This document shows positions 11,919 to 23,842 of a stretch of 64,000 nucleotides of DNA, piece by piece (position 1 is the first letter of the stretch; every line of letters starts with the position of its first letter). Under the pieces are notes generated by a model. It had not been told where the DNA came from. It did not search any database and was given only the letters and a program-made list of their open reading frames with translations. The position numbers and the translations under genes are program-made. This stretch comes from Scalesia atractyloides (taxonomy: Eukaryota; Streptophyta; Magnoliopsida; Asterales; Asteraceae), in contig CAMTDV010000012.1 in the NCBI GenBank assembly GCA_947069175.1, positions 37,046,341 to 37,110,340 of the forward strand, given 5' to 3'.

Positions 11919-13902
11919 CATGCACACACTTAACCTTTCTTCTCCTCAAGCAAGCGTCACAAACGTTACTCACCTCCTTAACAAATCACTTCCAAATCCT
12001 TTACCGATTTAACGTTTTAAAGTCCCAAGTCATACCTGTCCCATAGAATAACACAATCGAGGTTGATAATCTGACAAGCATATAATGCACTTTTAAAACA
12101 ACTTCAGACTTGCCTAACTAAACTAACATGCTTATGGTACTACACACATGCCACACGCCCCTCGCAATCAACTCTCCTCTCGGCTATATCTATATATATA
12201 TATAGATGCTCGAAACTAGAATGAAACTCTATATTCATAAGCTTGTATAGCAATCACACCTCCACTGTAACAATAACATAGCACATATCAAAAGGACTTT
12301 TTGGGTTTTGCGTTTGGGAAAAGGTAAGGAATTTTTGGCTTTTTATTTTTTTTTCTTTGGCTAACAGAGAATGAATCAAACCATAACAACTTTATTCGCA
12401 ATGACCATCATATACTAACATATTTTTTTTCTCAACCGTATATTTTGGTCATTTGACCCATATATTTGGCTGCATTTTCTGTTTTTTTCATAACAAATAT
12501 CTAAACACAATTCTCATATATGGTTGGTAGTCGAACGGTTTACATGGGCGTGATAAACGAAAGGTATAAGGCTCAAGATTGGTAACTAAGGTAGGGTGAG
12601 CAAACAATCAACAGATAACACAATGAAGAGATCCTAATGCCTTTATCATCTATTTGCATACGCTAAACCACAGTCTTAGCATGTATGAAACCACAAAAGT
12701 TCTAAAACAAAGTAACATATGGCCTACACTCAACAAACGAATATGTATTGCAATTCAAACTAACAATCTAGTAGGCTCAAACTTCTCACACAACGAAAAG
12801 AATAAGGGTTGCCGACATGTAGCATGTGTAATTCTTAAAGCATGTTACCCCTAGTTAGGCATCTCTTCTCAGTTCTTTCTAAAGCACCTGTCAGATCTAC
12901 TCTCATGAAACTTAAAGGGACAACCATGACTCGGAATCTAAGTTAGTTTACTATCAATAGGAACCCTTTAGCGATTGAAAATTTTAGTTTTCATGTAGTT
13001 CAAGCATACTTAGGACAAAAGTTTTCAAATCTTTCAAAATTTTCATTTTTTCACCTTTTTAACCGCTTTCAACCCTTCAAGCGTTTTCAATCACCTTTCC
13101 CCCTTGGGTTACCACATCCCCACACTTGGGATAGATTGTCCCTATTGTATGATGCTTTTTATAACCTAACCTGAGTACCACCAAATATCAACCCATGAGC
13201 TACCCAAGCCAACCCACATATAACACAAATTACACCACCAAAACAACAAAAAAATGTCTAAATAAACAAAAATACAAAAGATCAAGCACATTGACCTGAT
13301 CGATACAGCAGGATCAGTGATTGCTTTAGTGATAAGATGGACCTGGTGGTCCACCATAATAGCCTCCAAGGTGCTCATAGAACGCACTCATATAAAAAAT
13401 ATCTGACAGCCCTCCTGCTGTTGGCTCTCCCTTCTACTGCTGTGGTTGTTGCTCCTGTTGTTGTTATTATCCCATAACCTACGATAGTATACCACAAGTT
13501 ACGGTTTAAATATCTTGTCGGACAAGAACCATCAAACCGTAACCGACGGTCTCCAAGCATAGGTTACGGTCCACTTTTTTTTTAAATTAACGGTTCAAAT
13601 GATTAGTGTTTTCATTCAAGAGTTTGTGAGAATTTTATTTAGTGCAATTTGCTCATTTACTCGCCCGCTCCATCCCCTTAAAAACTTCGTGTCATCCTTG
13701 ACACTCATGTTAATATGAAACATACATGGGCGTCTTCAAACGTCCCCACACTTGCTCGATGCTGTGGGTGTACTTGCAACAAATCTTTTCAAACCGTTAA
13801 AATGCACAATACAATTATACAGACTAATGAAATATGTACCAAGTTCCGGGTTGCCTCCAGGTAGCCCAAAGTTTTAGTCTTCAGCTGGATTTCTCGTGAC
13901 CC
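11919..13902 (-). other. 3' spacer of Athila-1, no gene seen
   Basis: AT-rich, full of stops on both strands, lying between integrase and the 3' LTR. Athila elements often have an extra ORF here, but I cannot recognise one. 12186-12208 is an alternating TA tract. At 13470-13575 the Athila LTR words (cataacctacg, accgtaaccgacggt, ggttacggtcc) reappear. Confidence 0.6.
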
Positions 13903-15232
13903 TCAGTCGGTCGTATACTCCAGTGAACTTACAAGGAAGCTCACCTCATCCGTTGACTTCATATTTAGATCATCACTGTCCAGGTATGGTTTCAACCGTG
14001 TCCATTCACCACTTGCCGATTTTGATCTTTCTGGTCCTTTAATCTCAACGTTTCCAAACTTTCCCACCCTCGTGATGATGAATGGGCCCAACCACTTATT
14101 TTTCAACTTACCTTGAAATAATTTTAAGATGTGAGTTAAACAACCATACCCTTTGACCTACATCGAACACTTGACGCCTTAGTTTTGCATCGTGCATTGC
14201 CTTCATCTTATCCTTGTATGCGGCAGCCGTATCGTACGCCTCGTTGCATAACTCCTCAAGTTCATATAGCTTCAATTGCCTTTGTGCACCTGCATCAGTA
14301 TAATCTGTGTTAACCTGTTTAAATGCCCACAGTGCATGGTGTGCAATTTCCGACGGTAAATGACAAACTTAACCATACACCAATCTTGTAAGTATAGTGC
14401 CAATAGGAGTTTTAAAGGCGGTGCAATACGCCAATAAGGCGTCATCCAATTTGGCTGACCAATCCTTACGGTCAGTTTGCACTGTTTTTTGCAAAATTTC
14501 TTTTATTTGCTTATTGGATACTTCAACATGTCCATTGGTCTGTGGATGAAATGGTGTTGCAATTTGGTGGTCCACGCCATACCGTTTAAGAAGTTTGCCA
14601 AAGTGAAAGTTTTTAAAATAGGACCCCCCATCACTAATGATCACACGGGGAATGCCAAACCTTGAAAATACATTTGATTGGATAAACTTGCACACAACGG
14701 AATGGTCATTGGTTCTAGTGGCAATTGCTTCGACCCATTTTGAAACATAATCAACTACCACTAGAGGATACTATTTGCCACACGAATTGGGGAATGGGCC
14801 CATGAAATCAATGCCCCATACATCAAAAACATATACAACCAAAAATGGTTGCATGGGCATCTCGTTCCTCTTAGAAATTCCCCCCATCTTTTGACAATTG
14901 ACACAATGTTTGGTAAATTCAAAGGCATCTTTAAACAAGGTCGCCAATAAAGGCCACATTCAAGAACTCGGCGACCCGTCTTGTGACCACTGAAATGGCC
15001 ACCGCAAGCTGATGCATGAGCGTGTTGTAACACTTCTAAGAATCTGTCTCTGGGACACATCTCTTAATGATCTGATCCACTCTGATCTTGAACAAATCTG
15101 GCTATCCCATATGTATTGCTTCTCCTGAGTAAGGAGCTGCTGCTTCCTTCTTTTATTCCAAGCCTCGGCCACCGTACCTGAAACCAAATAATTGGCAAAA
15201 TTAGCATACCAAGGTTCAACGTTAAAAGACAT
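13903..15232 (-). pseudogene. Athila-1 integrase, broken
   Basis: Read leftwards. 15060-14761 carries the displaced zinc-binding part (HFSGHKTGRRVLE..., CVNCQKMGGISKRNEMP in a second frame, then VWGIDFMGPFP). 14761-14369 is the catalytic core: VVDYVSKWVEAIA, then VIISDGGSYFKN, then HPQTNGHVEVSN, so all three D, D, E residues are present. 14106-13903 holds the C-terminal LGPFIITRVGKFGNVEIKG module. It inserts element cDNA into host DNA. There are at least four frameshifts or stops. Confidence 0.88.
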
Positions 15233-15886
15233 GATATATTCATCAGGGAAATGTTCATTAATCTCAGGTGTAGTATCCTCTACTCCCGAGGACAGTCAGG
15301 ATAAGTGGTCAGCCACCACATTTTCACACACCTTCTTGTCTCTAATTTCCAAATCGAACTCTTGCAGCAACAGGATCCACCGAATCAGCCTCGGTTTGGC
15401 ATCCTTTTTCTTCATCAAGTATTTCACTTCACTATGATCAGAGTAGACGATTACTTTACTTCCCCAAATATAAGACCGAAATTTGTCTAATGCATAGACA
15501 ACAGCAAGCAACTCTTTCTCTGTTGTTTGTAATTCAGTTGTGCATCAGAGAGAGTTTTGCTTGCATAGTAGATAACGACCGGTTTCATATCTACTCATTG
15601 GCCTAACACAAACCCGACAACAAAATTACTTGCATCACACATAATTTCAGAAGGTTTTGTCTAATTGGCTGATTGCTAGATCGGGGCTTGTACCAATTGT
15701 TCCTTTAACACATTGAAAGCTTTTCAACATTCATCATTAAACTCAAAAGGAACATCTTTCAGAAGTAACTTACATAAGGTTTCGTTATGATATTAAAACC
15801 TTTAATAAACCTACAATAAAAAACCCGATGTGTCCTAAAAAGGAACAGACGCCCTTAACATTAGTAGGGGAGGAAATGTTGGAATA
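15233..15886 (-). pseudogene. Athila-1 RNase H and end of RT, broken
   Basis: 15511-15296 encodes the second half of gypsy RNase H (LAVVYALDKFRSYIWGSK, VYSDHSEVKYLMKKKDAKPR, ENVVADHLS). 15860-15560 carries the RT connection (PTNVKGVCSFLGH) and the first half of RNase H in shifted frames. The region stops at 15886, where Tekay-1 entered; the rest of RT resumes at 27857. Confidence 0.85.
15882..15886. repeat. Left target site duplication of Tekay-1
   Basis: gaata here and aaata at 27857-27861 flank Tekay-1, four of five bases matching. Removing Tekay-1 and one copy rejoins Athila-1 pol at the KVI...PPTNVKGV connection, apart from a one-base deletion. Confidence 0.75.
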
Positions 15887-18879
15887 TATGACGTTTGTGC
15901 CTTTTCAATTATTGTACAATTACAAAAAAATTCATACTCAATGAAATCCGGTGTTTTATTCCAAAATTTATATAATTATCTAAGACATTTGCACAATTTC
16001 AATTTCTTGCACGATTTCGAACCCTAAAATTTTTTTGTGGAAGTAATTCGTTAACTGATATTCAAACGCAATCAGTTTAACGCGACGTACACTCCGAAAC
16101 AAGGACATAAGCTACACATACCCTAAATACCCTTTACATAATTTAGATATAAGTTTTGAAGGGTTAGATATGACAAAAACACGCTTATACAAGTCAAGGG
16201 ACTATTTTTGTCAAACTGCGAAAGTCTGTTGGTCCGTATTCAAGATACGAACCATGTGTATCAATCCCAATATTTTTTATTCAATAAAATCTTGTATTTT
16301 ATAGATGAGAATGCAAAAATGTCAATCGTTGTACAATTTCAATCATTTTCGTGTTCGTTAAAGCGTTTTACGCATTTTTGCAAAACACGTAACCGTACAA
16401 CCGAACGAACCGACATACACGACATTTTTGGGCATAATCCAAGTTACACATGTCTTAACATCTTTATATAACCAAAATATTAGGTTAAAGGGTTAAAATG
16501 GCAAATAAGTGAAAATACAAGTTCAAGGACCAAAAAATGTCAAAAAAATAATAAAGATTTTTGATTCTTCACTAATTTTGACACCTAGCATTCTTTTGCC
16601 ACACGTAATTTGGTTTTGACACATGTTAGGACACTAATCCACACTTGAGGACACTTGTCATCACATCCTTCATCCTTAAATACTATAAATACCACATGAT
16701 TCTTCTTTTTTTTCACACCACTTCAAAACACTTCAAAGCAAAGTGTGAATTTCTTCTTTCTATCTTTCTTGGAGCTTTTTTCCAGCCTTTGGAAGCCTCC
16801 TATCTTGAGTTCCAAAAGTGTTCTTCACCACAAGTAAGTACTCTTCATAGTCCTTTCATTATTTTAGCTATTTTGAGCTAGAAGTCGAACTGTTTGGCTT
16901 CCAGATTGACTTTTTGTTCTGATCATATTTGGTCAAGTCAAATTTCAATTGAACTTTGCAACGTGATTATAATCACGAAGGCTTTAATCCCTAATGATTT
17001 CAACTTCTGATTACCACGTTTACTAGTCGAAGTGACGAGTCAAAGTTTCGGTAAAAAATGCGCATGATGTGCATTTTACGACCAAACTATTTTTGGGTAT
17101 CAAAACAACAAGTTTTGATACCAAATCAGTTTCATAAACTTAGTTAGACATACTTTGACATGTCTAACTCATCACTTCTAGTTTAGTGCTTATTTAGGGT
17201 CGTAACTCGAGCGGTATTGACCACCGCTTTGACTTTCGAATCCGACCCGTTTGGTCGATCTTAGGATCCGACCAAACACATATTTGTGACCATAGTTGTA
17301 TAGGATATAACCTATTGAGGTTATACCTTATGGTCACGTCGTTTGTTTGTGTTATGATAAGTTACTTCATTGTTCTTAAAAAAATAATGACCAAAATGCC
17401 CTTTTGCGCATAAATCCATTTTAAACACATGTAACAATATTTTTGACATATAAACTGATGTTATAACATTTTCAAACATGTTTGGGATTTAAGACTTATC
17501 ATAGGACATATTTAACCATCCGACCACGCGTTTACGCTAATGACCCGTTAACGTAGCGTAAACTACCTTAACGAGTCATAATGGGCCAAAAGCACTTAGG
17601 ATCCTTTCCAAATCAGAATATTAAGTTTGTTAAACCATATCACATGAGTTCCAACACTCGTCTGGTTTATAGGACTTCGTTCTATCCAAACACACTAACA
17701 TATTTATCTGACACACTAGGACACATTTGGGCTTTGTTTATTCCGTTGATCACGAATACTTTCGCAATCCCATTTGAGTACATAGTTCCCCTCTTTACGT
17801 TTTGCAAATGTTTTGGGGTGACTCATATGTGCTAAATCATTTTCAACTTTTAAAAACAATGTCTATTGTTTATATATAAAACAATAAGATTCCAATAATG
17901 TGAACAGCTTGTTGATGCCTTATCCATAACACGAATGGCATTCATTAGCTTTGGCCAAGCCGACCAGTAGTATGTTATGGTACCATTGGACTGACAATCC
18001 CATTATCGGGCTGTTCACTGGATTTGGTGAAAGATTGGGTAATGACAGAAACTGTTTTTGATTAACAAATCATTTGTTGATTTGCTAGTCTAGTTAAAGA
18101 GACCCTTTGGTGATCTATTAAATATACCCTTTGGTGCTATAGTCAACACAACTTTAAATGTGTTCATTAAAGAATGATCAAAAGTTTTCACAATTAAAAA
18201 AAAACACGGATGACTTGTTTATGGCATGGACAATTGGTTTATGACATGGACGATTGATTTATAACATGAACAAATGGTTTATAACACGAACAAATGGTTT
18301 ATAACATGGACAAATCGTTTTGACAATGTCACGCAATGATTTTCACTTAAAGATATAAACCATATGAAATTTTCTTTTGAATCAATCTATTACGAGGTTT
18401 TACAAAAGAAACCTTTTGGTCAAGATTCATGGCTATAAGGTTTTCACAACTCTGACCAACTTGTTTTAGTTGGTTAATGGTATTGCAATATCAAACACTT
18501 TTGATACGAGGTTTTCACTTAACGACTCTTGTAGCCGGACGAGGTGTTGCAATATGTATATAATGCCATGAATTTGGTACACTCACAAAACCTATGTACT
18601 CACCGGCATTTTTAAGCTGACTCGCTTTTCACATATGTTTCAGGAGTCAACGCTTGATAATATGATGCATCCTTCACGTACGAACGGATGCGGTCCTTAG
18701 TGAGTTAAAACATGAAACAAAATTTATTTATGTGTTGTTTCTGGTTATCCCAAGACAATGTTAACATTTAACTTAATAAAACAAAATTTAAATTCCATGA
18801 GTTGTGAAACAATAGTTCTGTGACACGACTTCCCGACGTTTCCGCCACGGTTCGTTATTTACACGGTCGGGGTGTTACA
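15887..18879 (+). repeat. 5' LTR of Tekay-1
   Basis: Starts tatgacgttt (tgtgacattt in the other LTR) and ends ggtgttaca just before the primer site; 2,993 bp. A diverged 22-bp tandem repeat (ggtttataacatggacaaat type) lies at about 18220-18315. No coding content beyond chance ORFs. Confidence 0.9.
16683..16691 (+). promoter_or_regulatory. Candidate TATA box in Tekay-1 5' LTR
   Basis: ctataaata, in a context (cttaaatactataaatacc) kept in the 3' LTR near 25763-25772. It is followed about 45 bases later by a pyrimidine-rich stretch. This is a likely element promoter; the start site is not determined. Confidence 0.5.
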
Positions 18880-18886
18880 GAAAGAT

Positions 18887-18898
18887 TGGTGTCAGAGC
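18887..18898 (+). promoter_or_regulatory. Primer binding site of Tekay-1 (Met type, one mismatch)
   Basis: TGGTGTCAGAGC, seven bases after the LTR end. It differs from the usual TGGTATCAGAGC at one base. Confidence 0.85.
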
Positions 18899-19297
18899 TT
18901 ATTGTTATAGGGAATTTGATTATTAGTAATGCTTTGACCAAGACTATAACTTTCCTGGGACCCTAACGCGAGTTATCTTGCGTTTAGATTCTTAAAACAA
19001 TACCATCACCTATCCTTAGGTGACTACAAAAACAAATACACAAGTTAGAAATTCGTTTTGAAAATCAATCATCTATCCTTAGATGATTTGTTTTGGCTTA
19101 AAGCCTTGTAAGTTTTCAATATCCCATCAAATTTAATGTGAACACGTGCAATCTAGAAGGGTGGATGCATGTACCCTGAGTTTTCTGTCTAAGGCTAAAG
19201 TGTTCGCACAAATCTGCATTATCAGACCAGTCACTCTCACCTGGGAACTCTTGGGGTGAGTGTCCACTTATAGGCTAAAGCATGTCATCACGATACA

Positions 19298-19307
19298 TTA
19301 TAAAGAC
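19298..19307. repeat. Left target site duplication of the Pack-MULE-like element
   Basis: ttataaagac, identical to 20607-20616. A 10-bp duplication is within the size range usual for Mutator-like elements. Confidence 0.85.
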
Positions 19308-19658
19308 TTGGTCCCAATGGTTTGCAAATCTTGCAGACTTGGTCCCAGTGGTTCGCAAATCTTGCAGACTTGGTCCCAGTGGTTCACTAATTACACAATT
19401 GGTCCCAGTAGTTTCAAATTTTGCACTCGGGTGGTCCTTACCACTAACCTTTGTTAGATTTCTCTGTTAAGTATATGCAAAATTACTATATTACCCTTGA
19501 AATAATAAAAATAAAAAAATATAGATCTGCAACAATAATCACCAAACCACCACCATCACTATAACGCAAACACCACCAAACACAACTTCCACAAAACCGG
19601 ACCACAACAGCACCACCACCCCCGTCATCAGACCGCCACCACCAACCCCGTCATCAGA
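19308..19658 (+). repeat. Left terminal inverted repeat of the Pack-MULE-like element
   Basis: Pairs with 20606-20272. It carries one extra copy of a 33-bp subrepeat (cagacttggtcccagtgg type) compared with the right arm. Confidence 0.85.
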
Positions 19659-19810
19659 ATGAACTGGTCATTGCCGAGCATAACCGTTATAAACTTTATT
19701 AAAAAAGCTGGGCCAAACAAGTATCATTGAACACCCCCAAAACGATAACTACTCCCGTGATATTCTAGAAATATTCAAAATGGATCCATCAGCAGATAAA
19801 CCAAAATCTG

Positions 19811-20072
19811 TTGACGATGCTAACACTATCCTTCTCCGTAAAACTCTTGTGTCGCAACAAACTCCCAACAAAACAACCTCGTCACTTATACACTTTCATC
19901 ATCAGATCGAGTTTCTCCACCATGAGCCACGTCAACACCTCAGAACACGTCGTCAGACCATGGTACTCCGTTCCCGAACTCCGTCTCAGAGACCATCGCT
20001 TCACTGTTCCACTCGATTATTCGCAATCTCAATCCCCTAAAATCTTTGTTTTCGCTCGCGAGGCTGTTTCTG
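19811..20072 (+). pseudogene. Captured exon 1 fragment, proline iminopeptidase-like alpha/beta hydrolase
   Basis: An open frame from ATG 19811. The stretch from the ATG at 19922 reads MSHVNTSEHVVRPWYSVPEL and then RLRDHRFTVPLDYS...SPKIFVFAREAVS, which I recognise as the N-terminus of plant proline iminopeptidase-like hydrolases (LRDHRFTVPLDY). The 37 codons before it are Ser/Arg/Lys rich with almost no acidic residues, like an organelle transit peptide. At 20073 GTAAAT follows as a plausible splice donor, after which similarity ends, so the capture appears to be genomic exon plus part of an intron. The catalytic Ser, Asp and His lie in later exons and are absent. The family name is from memory of the motif. 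Confidence 0.65.
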
Positions 20073-20271
20073 GTAAATCACTCAATTTAGTTTTCGTTCA
20101 GGAATAAATTTGTTTATAATTTGAATATGAAGGTCAAACGAACGAATCCGATTATTGCAAATGTATAGTGATATTGAAAATACATCCAACTTAATGGCCC
20201 TCACAATGAATGAACTGGTCGTTGCCGACCATAACCGTGAATGGTTGCAATGATTTGGTCGGAGCGTTCGG
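20073..20271 (+). other. Intron-like captured DNA and inner repeat
   Basis: AT-rich sequence after the putative splice donor. At 20209-20241 atgaactggtcgttgccga repeats, in direct orientation, the sequence at 19659-19690 just inside the left TIR. Confidence 0.5.
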
Positions 20272-20606
20272 TCTGATGACGGGGTTGGTGGTGGCGGTCT
20301 GATGACGGGGGTGGTGGTGCTATTGTGGTCCGGTTTTGTGGAGGTTGTGTTTGGTGGTGTTTGTGTTATGGTGATGGTGGTGGTTTGGTGATTATTGTTG
20401 CAGATCTATATTTTTTTATTTTTATTATTTCAAGGGTAATATAGTAATTTTGCATATACTTAACTGAGAAATCTAACAAAGGTTAGTGGTAAGGACCACC
20501 CGAGTGCAAAATTTGAAACTACTGGGACCAAGTGTGTAATTAGTGAACCACTGGGACCAAGTCTGCAAGATTTGCAAACCACAGGGACCAATCAAGCATT
20601 TAACTC
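20272..20606 (-). repeat. Right terminal inverted repeat of the Pack-MULE-like element
   Basis: Inverted copy of 19308-19658, ending ...gggaccaatcaagcatttaactc before the target duplication at 20607. Confidence 0.85.
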
Positions 20607-20616
20607 TTATAAAGAC
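20607..20616. repeat. Right target site duplication of the Pack-MULE-like element
   Basis: ttataaagac, identical to the left copy. Confidence 0.85.
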
Positions 20617-20766
20617 CCATTTACTTTGATTAGTCACCGTGTGTTGTTTGTTTGTTTTTAAGTAACGGACGAATGACCACCATCCTTATATTTCGCCGAG
20701 ATTTTAACATCTCTCTTGATTATCCAATATCAATCTCGCATATGTTCCCTCATGTTTTCTTCTAGA

Positions 20767-21860
20767 ATGCCTCCTCGACGTAATACAACTCAAGATGCCG
20801 AAATGGCAGCTAAGATCGCTCAGCAAATTGTTGTTGTAGTCCCAAACCTAGTGATCCAGATAAACCAAGCAAACAATAACAACAACAATGCACCCCCACC
20901 GCGCAACTACAAAAAAATTTAACTCGGCTAAACCACTCAAGTTTACTGGGTCCGAAGGAGCTACTGGACTCTTGCAGTGGTTTGAGAGTCTCGAAAGCAC
21001 ATTTCTTCATGTTCAATGCCCGAATGAGCGAAAAGTCGAGTTTGCATCAAGTGTATTCTAGAAAAGAGCACTTACATGGTGGAATGGTGTGATGAGAGAT
21101 AGGGGTGCCGATGTGGCAATGGCACAAATATGGGAAGAGCTTCGAGCTCTAATGATGAGGGAATTCTGCACACGTCATGAACAACAAGCACTGGTAGATG
21201 AATTCCACAATCTTAAACAAGATAGCGAAGTGCATCGTGCCTACACTGACCGTTACGAAGAATTGAGCTTGTTGTGTCCCGCCATGGTCACCCCGTTGGA
21301 TAAAGCAATTGAGCGGTACATCGATGGCCTGCCTGACCCCGTTCAAGACATTTGGTACTGGTAGCAACCCTACCACTGTTCGATAGGCTATCGAATTAGC
21401 TGCTACCCTGACTGAGTCTCAGGTCAAGAAGGGGAAACTGTTTCGCAAGGGCGACAAGAAACAGGCAACTAAGACCACTCAAGAGAAAACAAAGGAGAAC
21501 AAAGCTGAGTTTTCCAAGAAGTCGAGGAAGCGTAAGGCTTCACAGAAATTTGTAGTTGTTGCACAACCCAATGAGAACACTCAAAACCAGTCAGCAAACC
21601 TCCTGCGAGGAAACCCTATGCTGGTACTGCACCGTTGTGCAACCAGTGCAATGGTCACCATCAAGCTCACCTACAGTGTCGCCAATGCACCTCGTGTGGA
21701 AGATTCAGTCACATAGCCAATGTTTGTCATTCAGCCCCAGAACAAGCTGTTCAAAACCCTGTTCAACCCCAAGCCAACCTTGCTAGACCCTCGTTCCCAC
21801 CTGGTTATTGCACAATTGTGGAGAGATGGGTCACTTTAGAAACAAATGCCCAAAATTGGT
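20767..21860 (+). pseudogene. Tekay-1 gag, broken
   Basis: Starts MPPRRNTTQDAEMAAKIAQQ at 20767. A frameshift near 20920 moves the frame to KFTGSEGATGLLQWFESLES, a stop at 21058-21060 interrupts RALTWW, and another frame change comes near 21360. The Retrotrans_gag core (WEELRALMMREFCTRHEQQ, YEELSLLCPAM) is clear. Two CCHC knuckles follow: CTSCGRFSHIANVC near 21690 and CGEMGHFRNKC near 21812, in different frames. Gag builds the particle and binds RNA. Confidence 0.88.
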
Positions 21861-22435
21861 GAACGCGAATGCAAATCCAGCCTGTGGACGCGCATTCAAC
21901 ATCAATGCCAATGAGGCTCGTGCTGATAACGAAGTCATTAACAATACGTTCCTTGTTAACAATCATCCTGCTTCTCTTCTTTTCGATTCGGGAGCCGGTA
22001 GAAGCTTTGTATCACTAGCCTTTGAACCTTTTCTTTCGATGCCTAGAGCTAAACTAGGAAAACCCTTAACGGTGGAAATAGTTAGTGGTGAACCCTTGTG
22101 CTCGACTATATCATTCGTAGTTGCCAACTGAACTTGGATAACCATCTTTTTCCCATTGACCTCACACCAATGCAACTCAGGAAGTTTTGACATCATTGTA
22201 GGAATGGATTGGTTAACCAAACACCATGCTGAGGTGATCTGTTTTGACATGGTTGTTCGTATACCTCTTTCATCTGGCAAAACCTTAGAAGTTCACGGAG
22301 AGAAACCCTCTAGTGGCCTAAAACTCATGACCTGTACCCAGGCCCAAAAATACCTACGGAAGAATTATGTAGCCTTCTTAGCACATATTGTAGAGGAAAA
22401 AGGCAAGGGCAAAACTGTTCGGACATTCCCGTTGT
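21861..22435 (+). pseudogene. Tekay-1 protease, broken
   Basis: ACGRAFNINANEARADNEVI leads to LLFDSGAGRSFVS with the DSG catalytic motif (about 21981-22019). A stop at 22129-22131 and a frame change near 22150 precede FDIIVGMDWLTKHHAEVIC, the C-terminal protease block of Tekay elements. Confidence 0.88.
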
Positions 22436-23161
22436 TTGGAATATCCTGAGGTGTTTCCTGAAGAGCTACCTGGTTTACCCCCAATTCGTCAAGTTGAGTT
22501 TTGTATTGACCTTGTACTCGGTGCCAACCCAATAGCCAAATCTCCTTACCATCTTGCATCATCTGAAATGAAAGAGTTGTCAAAGCAACTCCTAGAACTT
22601 TCAGACAAGGGATTCATTCGTCCGAGCTTTTCACCTTGGGGTGCTCCTATCCTATTCATGAAAAAGAAGGATGGATCCATCCGTATGTGTATGGATTATC
22701 GTGAGCTCAAGAAACTCACAATTAAAAATCGATATCCCCTACCTCGCATTGATGATCTGTTTGATCAGCTACAATGTGCAACCTACTTTTCAAAGATTGA
22801 TATGTGTTCTTGGTATCATCAGCTTCGTGCACTCAAAGAAGATATTCCCAAGACTGCTTTTCGCACTCGATACGACCATTACGAGTTCACTGTCATGCCT
22901 TTTGGTTTGAAGAATGCTCCTGCGGTCTTCATGGACTTAATGAATAGGGTTTGTAAACCTTATTTAGACAAGTTCATCATTGTTTTCATTGACGATATCC
23001 TCATTTATTCTAAGTCTCGAGCCGATCATGAACAACATCTCAATCTAACGATGGAACTCCTGAAGAAAGAACAACTTTACGCCAATATCTCCAAGTGTGA
23101 ATTTTGGCTAAAGAAGTTCAATTTTTGGGACACATTGTTAACGAACAAGGTATACATGTAG
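22436..23161 (+). pseudogene. Tekay-1 reverse transcriptase
   Basis: An open stretch of 241 codons covers most of the RT. It runs from EYPEVFPEELPGLPPIRQVE through FMKKKDGSIRMCMDYRELKK, FSKIDMCSWYHQLRA and FGLKNAPAVFMDLMNRV to IIVFIDDILIYSK, where FIDD is the active site. The usual FSKIDLRSGYHQ is changed to FSKIDMCSWYHQ. A frameshift near 23110 moves on to the connection domain. Confidence 0.9.
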
Positions 23162-23842
23162 ATCCCACCAAAATCAGTGCGATTAGGGATTGGCGTACAC
23201 CTACTACTCCTACCGAAGTTCGTTCATTTCTTGATCTTGCTGGATACTATCGACGATTCATCGCAAACTTTTCAAAGATCGCGGTTCCCCTCACCACTTT
23301 GACTCAGAAGAATAAACCTTTCAAGTGGGAACCCAAACAAGAGGAAACCTTCCAAACACTGAAACAAAAACTCTGTGATGCTCCTGTTTTATCTTTGCCT
23401 GACGGCAATGACGATTTCGTTGTCTATTGTGATGCATCAAACCTAGGTCTTGGTTGTGTTCTCATGCAAAGAGATAAAAAGGCATAGCCTATGCGTCAAG
23501 ACAATTGAAATCCACGAGAAGAACTACACAACTCATGATCTTGAGTTAGGAGCCGTAGTTTTTGCTCTCAAAATTTGGAGACACTACATTTACGGTACGA
23601 AATGTGTGGTTTTCACTGACCGCAAAAGTCTCCAACACATATTTTATCAAAAGGAGCTAAACATGAGACAACGACTCTGGGTCGAAGTTCTGAACGACTA
23701 CGACTGCGAGATTCGCTACCCTCCTGGTAAGGCGAATGTTGTGGCTGATGTGCTTAGTCATAAGGAATGTGTCAAACTTCATTGTGCTCAAGTTCAATCT
23801 GATATCCCACACGTATCTTTCAAGCACAACATACATGTGTGA
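23104..23842 (+). pseudogene. Tekay-1 RT connection and RNase H, broken
   Basis: QFLGHIVNEQGIHVDPTKIS and VRSFLDLAGYYRRFIANFSK are followed by VVYCDASNLGLGCVLMQRDK with the first catalytic Asp. After a frameshift at about 23480 come KNYTTHDLELGAVVFALKIW, FTDRKSLQHIF and GKANVVADVLSHK. It degrades the RNA strand during reverse transcription. Confidence 0.88.

Larger units (their letters stand above)
19308..20606. mobile_element. Pack-MULE-like DNA transposon with captured gene fragment
   Basis: A 1,299-bp unit flanked by the 10-bp duplication. Its arms form long terminal inverted repeats (19308-19658 against 20272-20606) sharing the ttggtccca..tggttt word, the gtggtccttaccactaacc segment and the cccgtcatcaga end. 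There is no transposase, so it is non-autonomous. The outermost 15 bp of the right end (gattgatgctt-like, up to gagttaaatg on the minus strand) are missing on the left. Between the arms lies DNA resembling the first exon of a cellular hydrolase gene. Mutator assignment rests on the long TIRs, TSD size and gene capture. Confidence 0.8.
18899..20766 (+). other. 5' leader of Tekay-1 (contains the Pack-MULE-like element)
   Basis: The leader proper is 18899-19297 plus 20617-20766. I see no gene in these parts. The rest is the nested element and its target duplication. Confidence 0.7.

Noticed and set aside
12186..12208. Alternating TA hairpin as a regulatory site or terminator
   Set aside because: Simple-sequence TA tracts are common in AT-rich plant DNA, and nothing around it supports a function.
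19260..19470. Two overlapping small ORFs with repeated residues
   Set aside because: They are translations of the 33-bp subrepeat in the MULE inverted repeat, not genes.
19811..20107. A complete proline iminopeptidase gene
   Set aside because: Only the N-terminal exon is present, with no catalytic residues, and it is enclosed by the inverted repeats of a DNA element.
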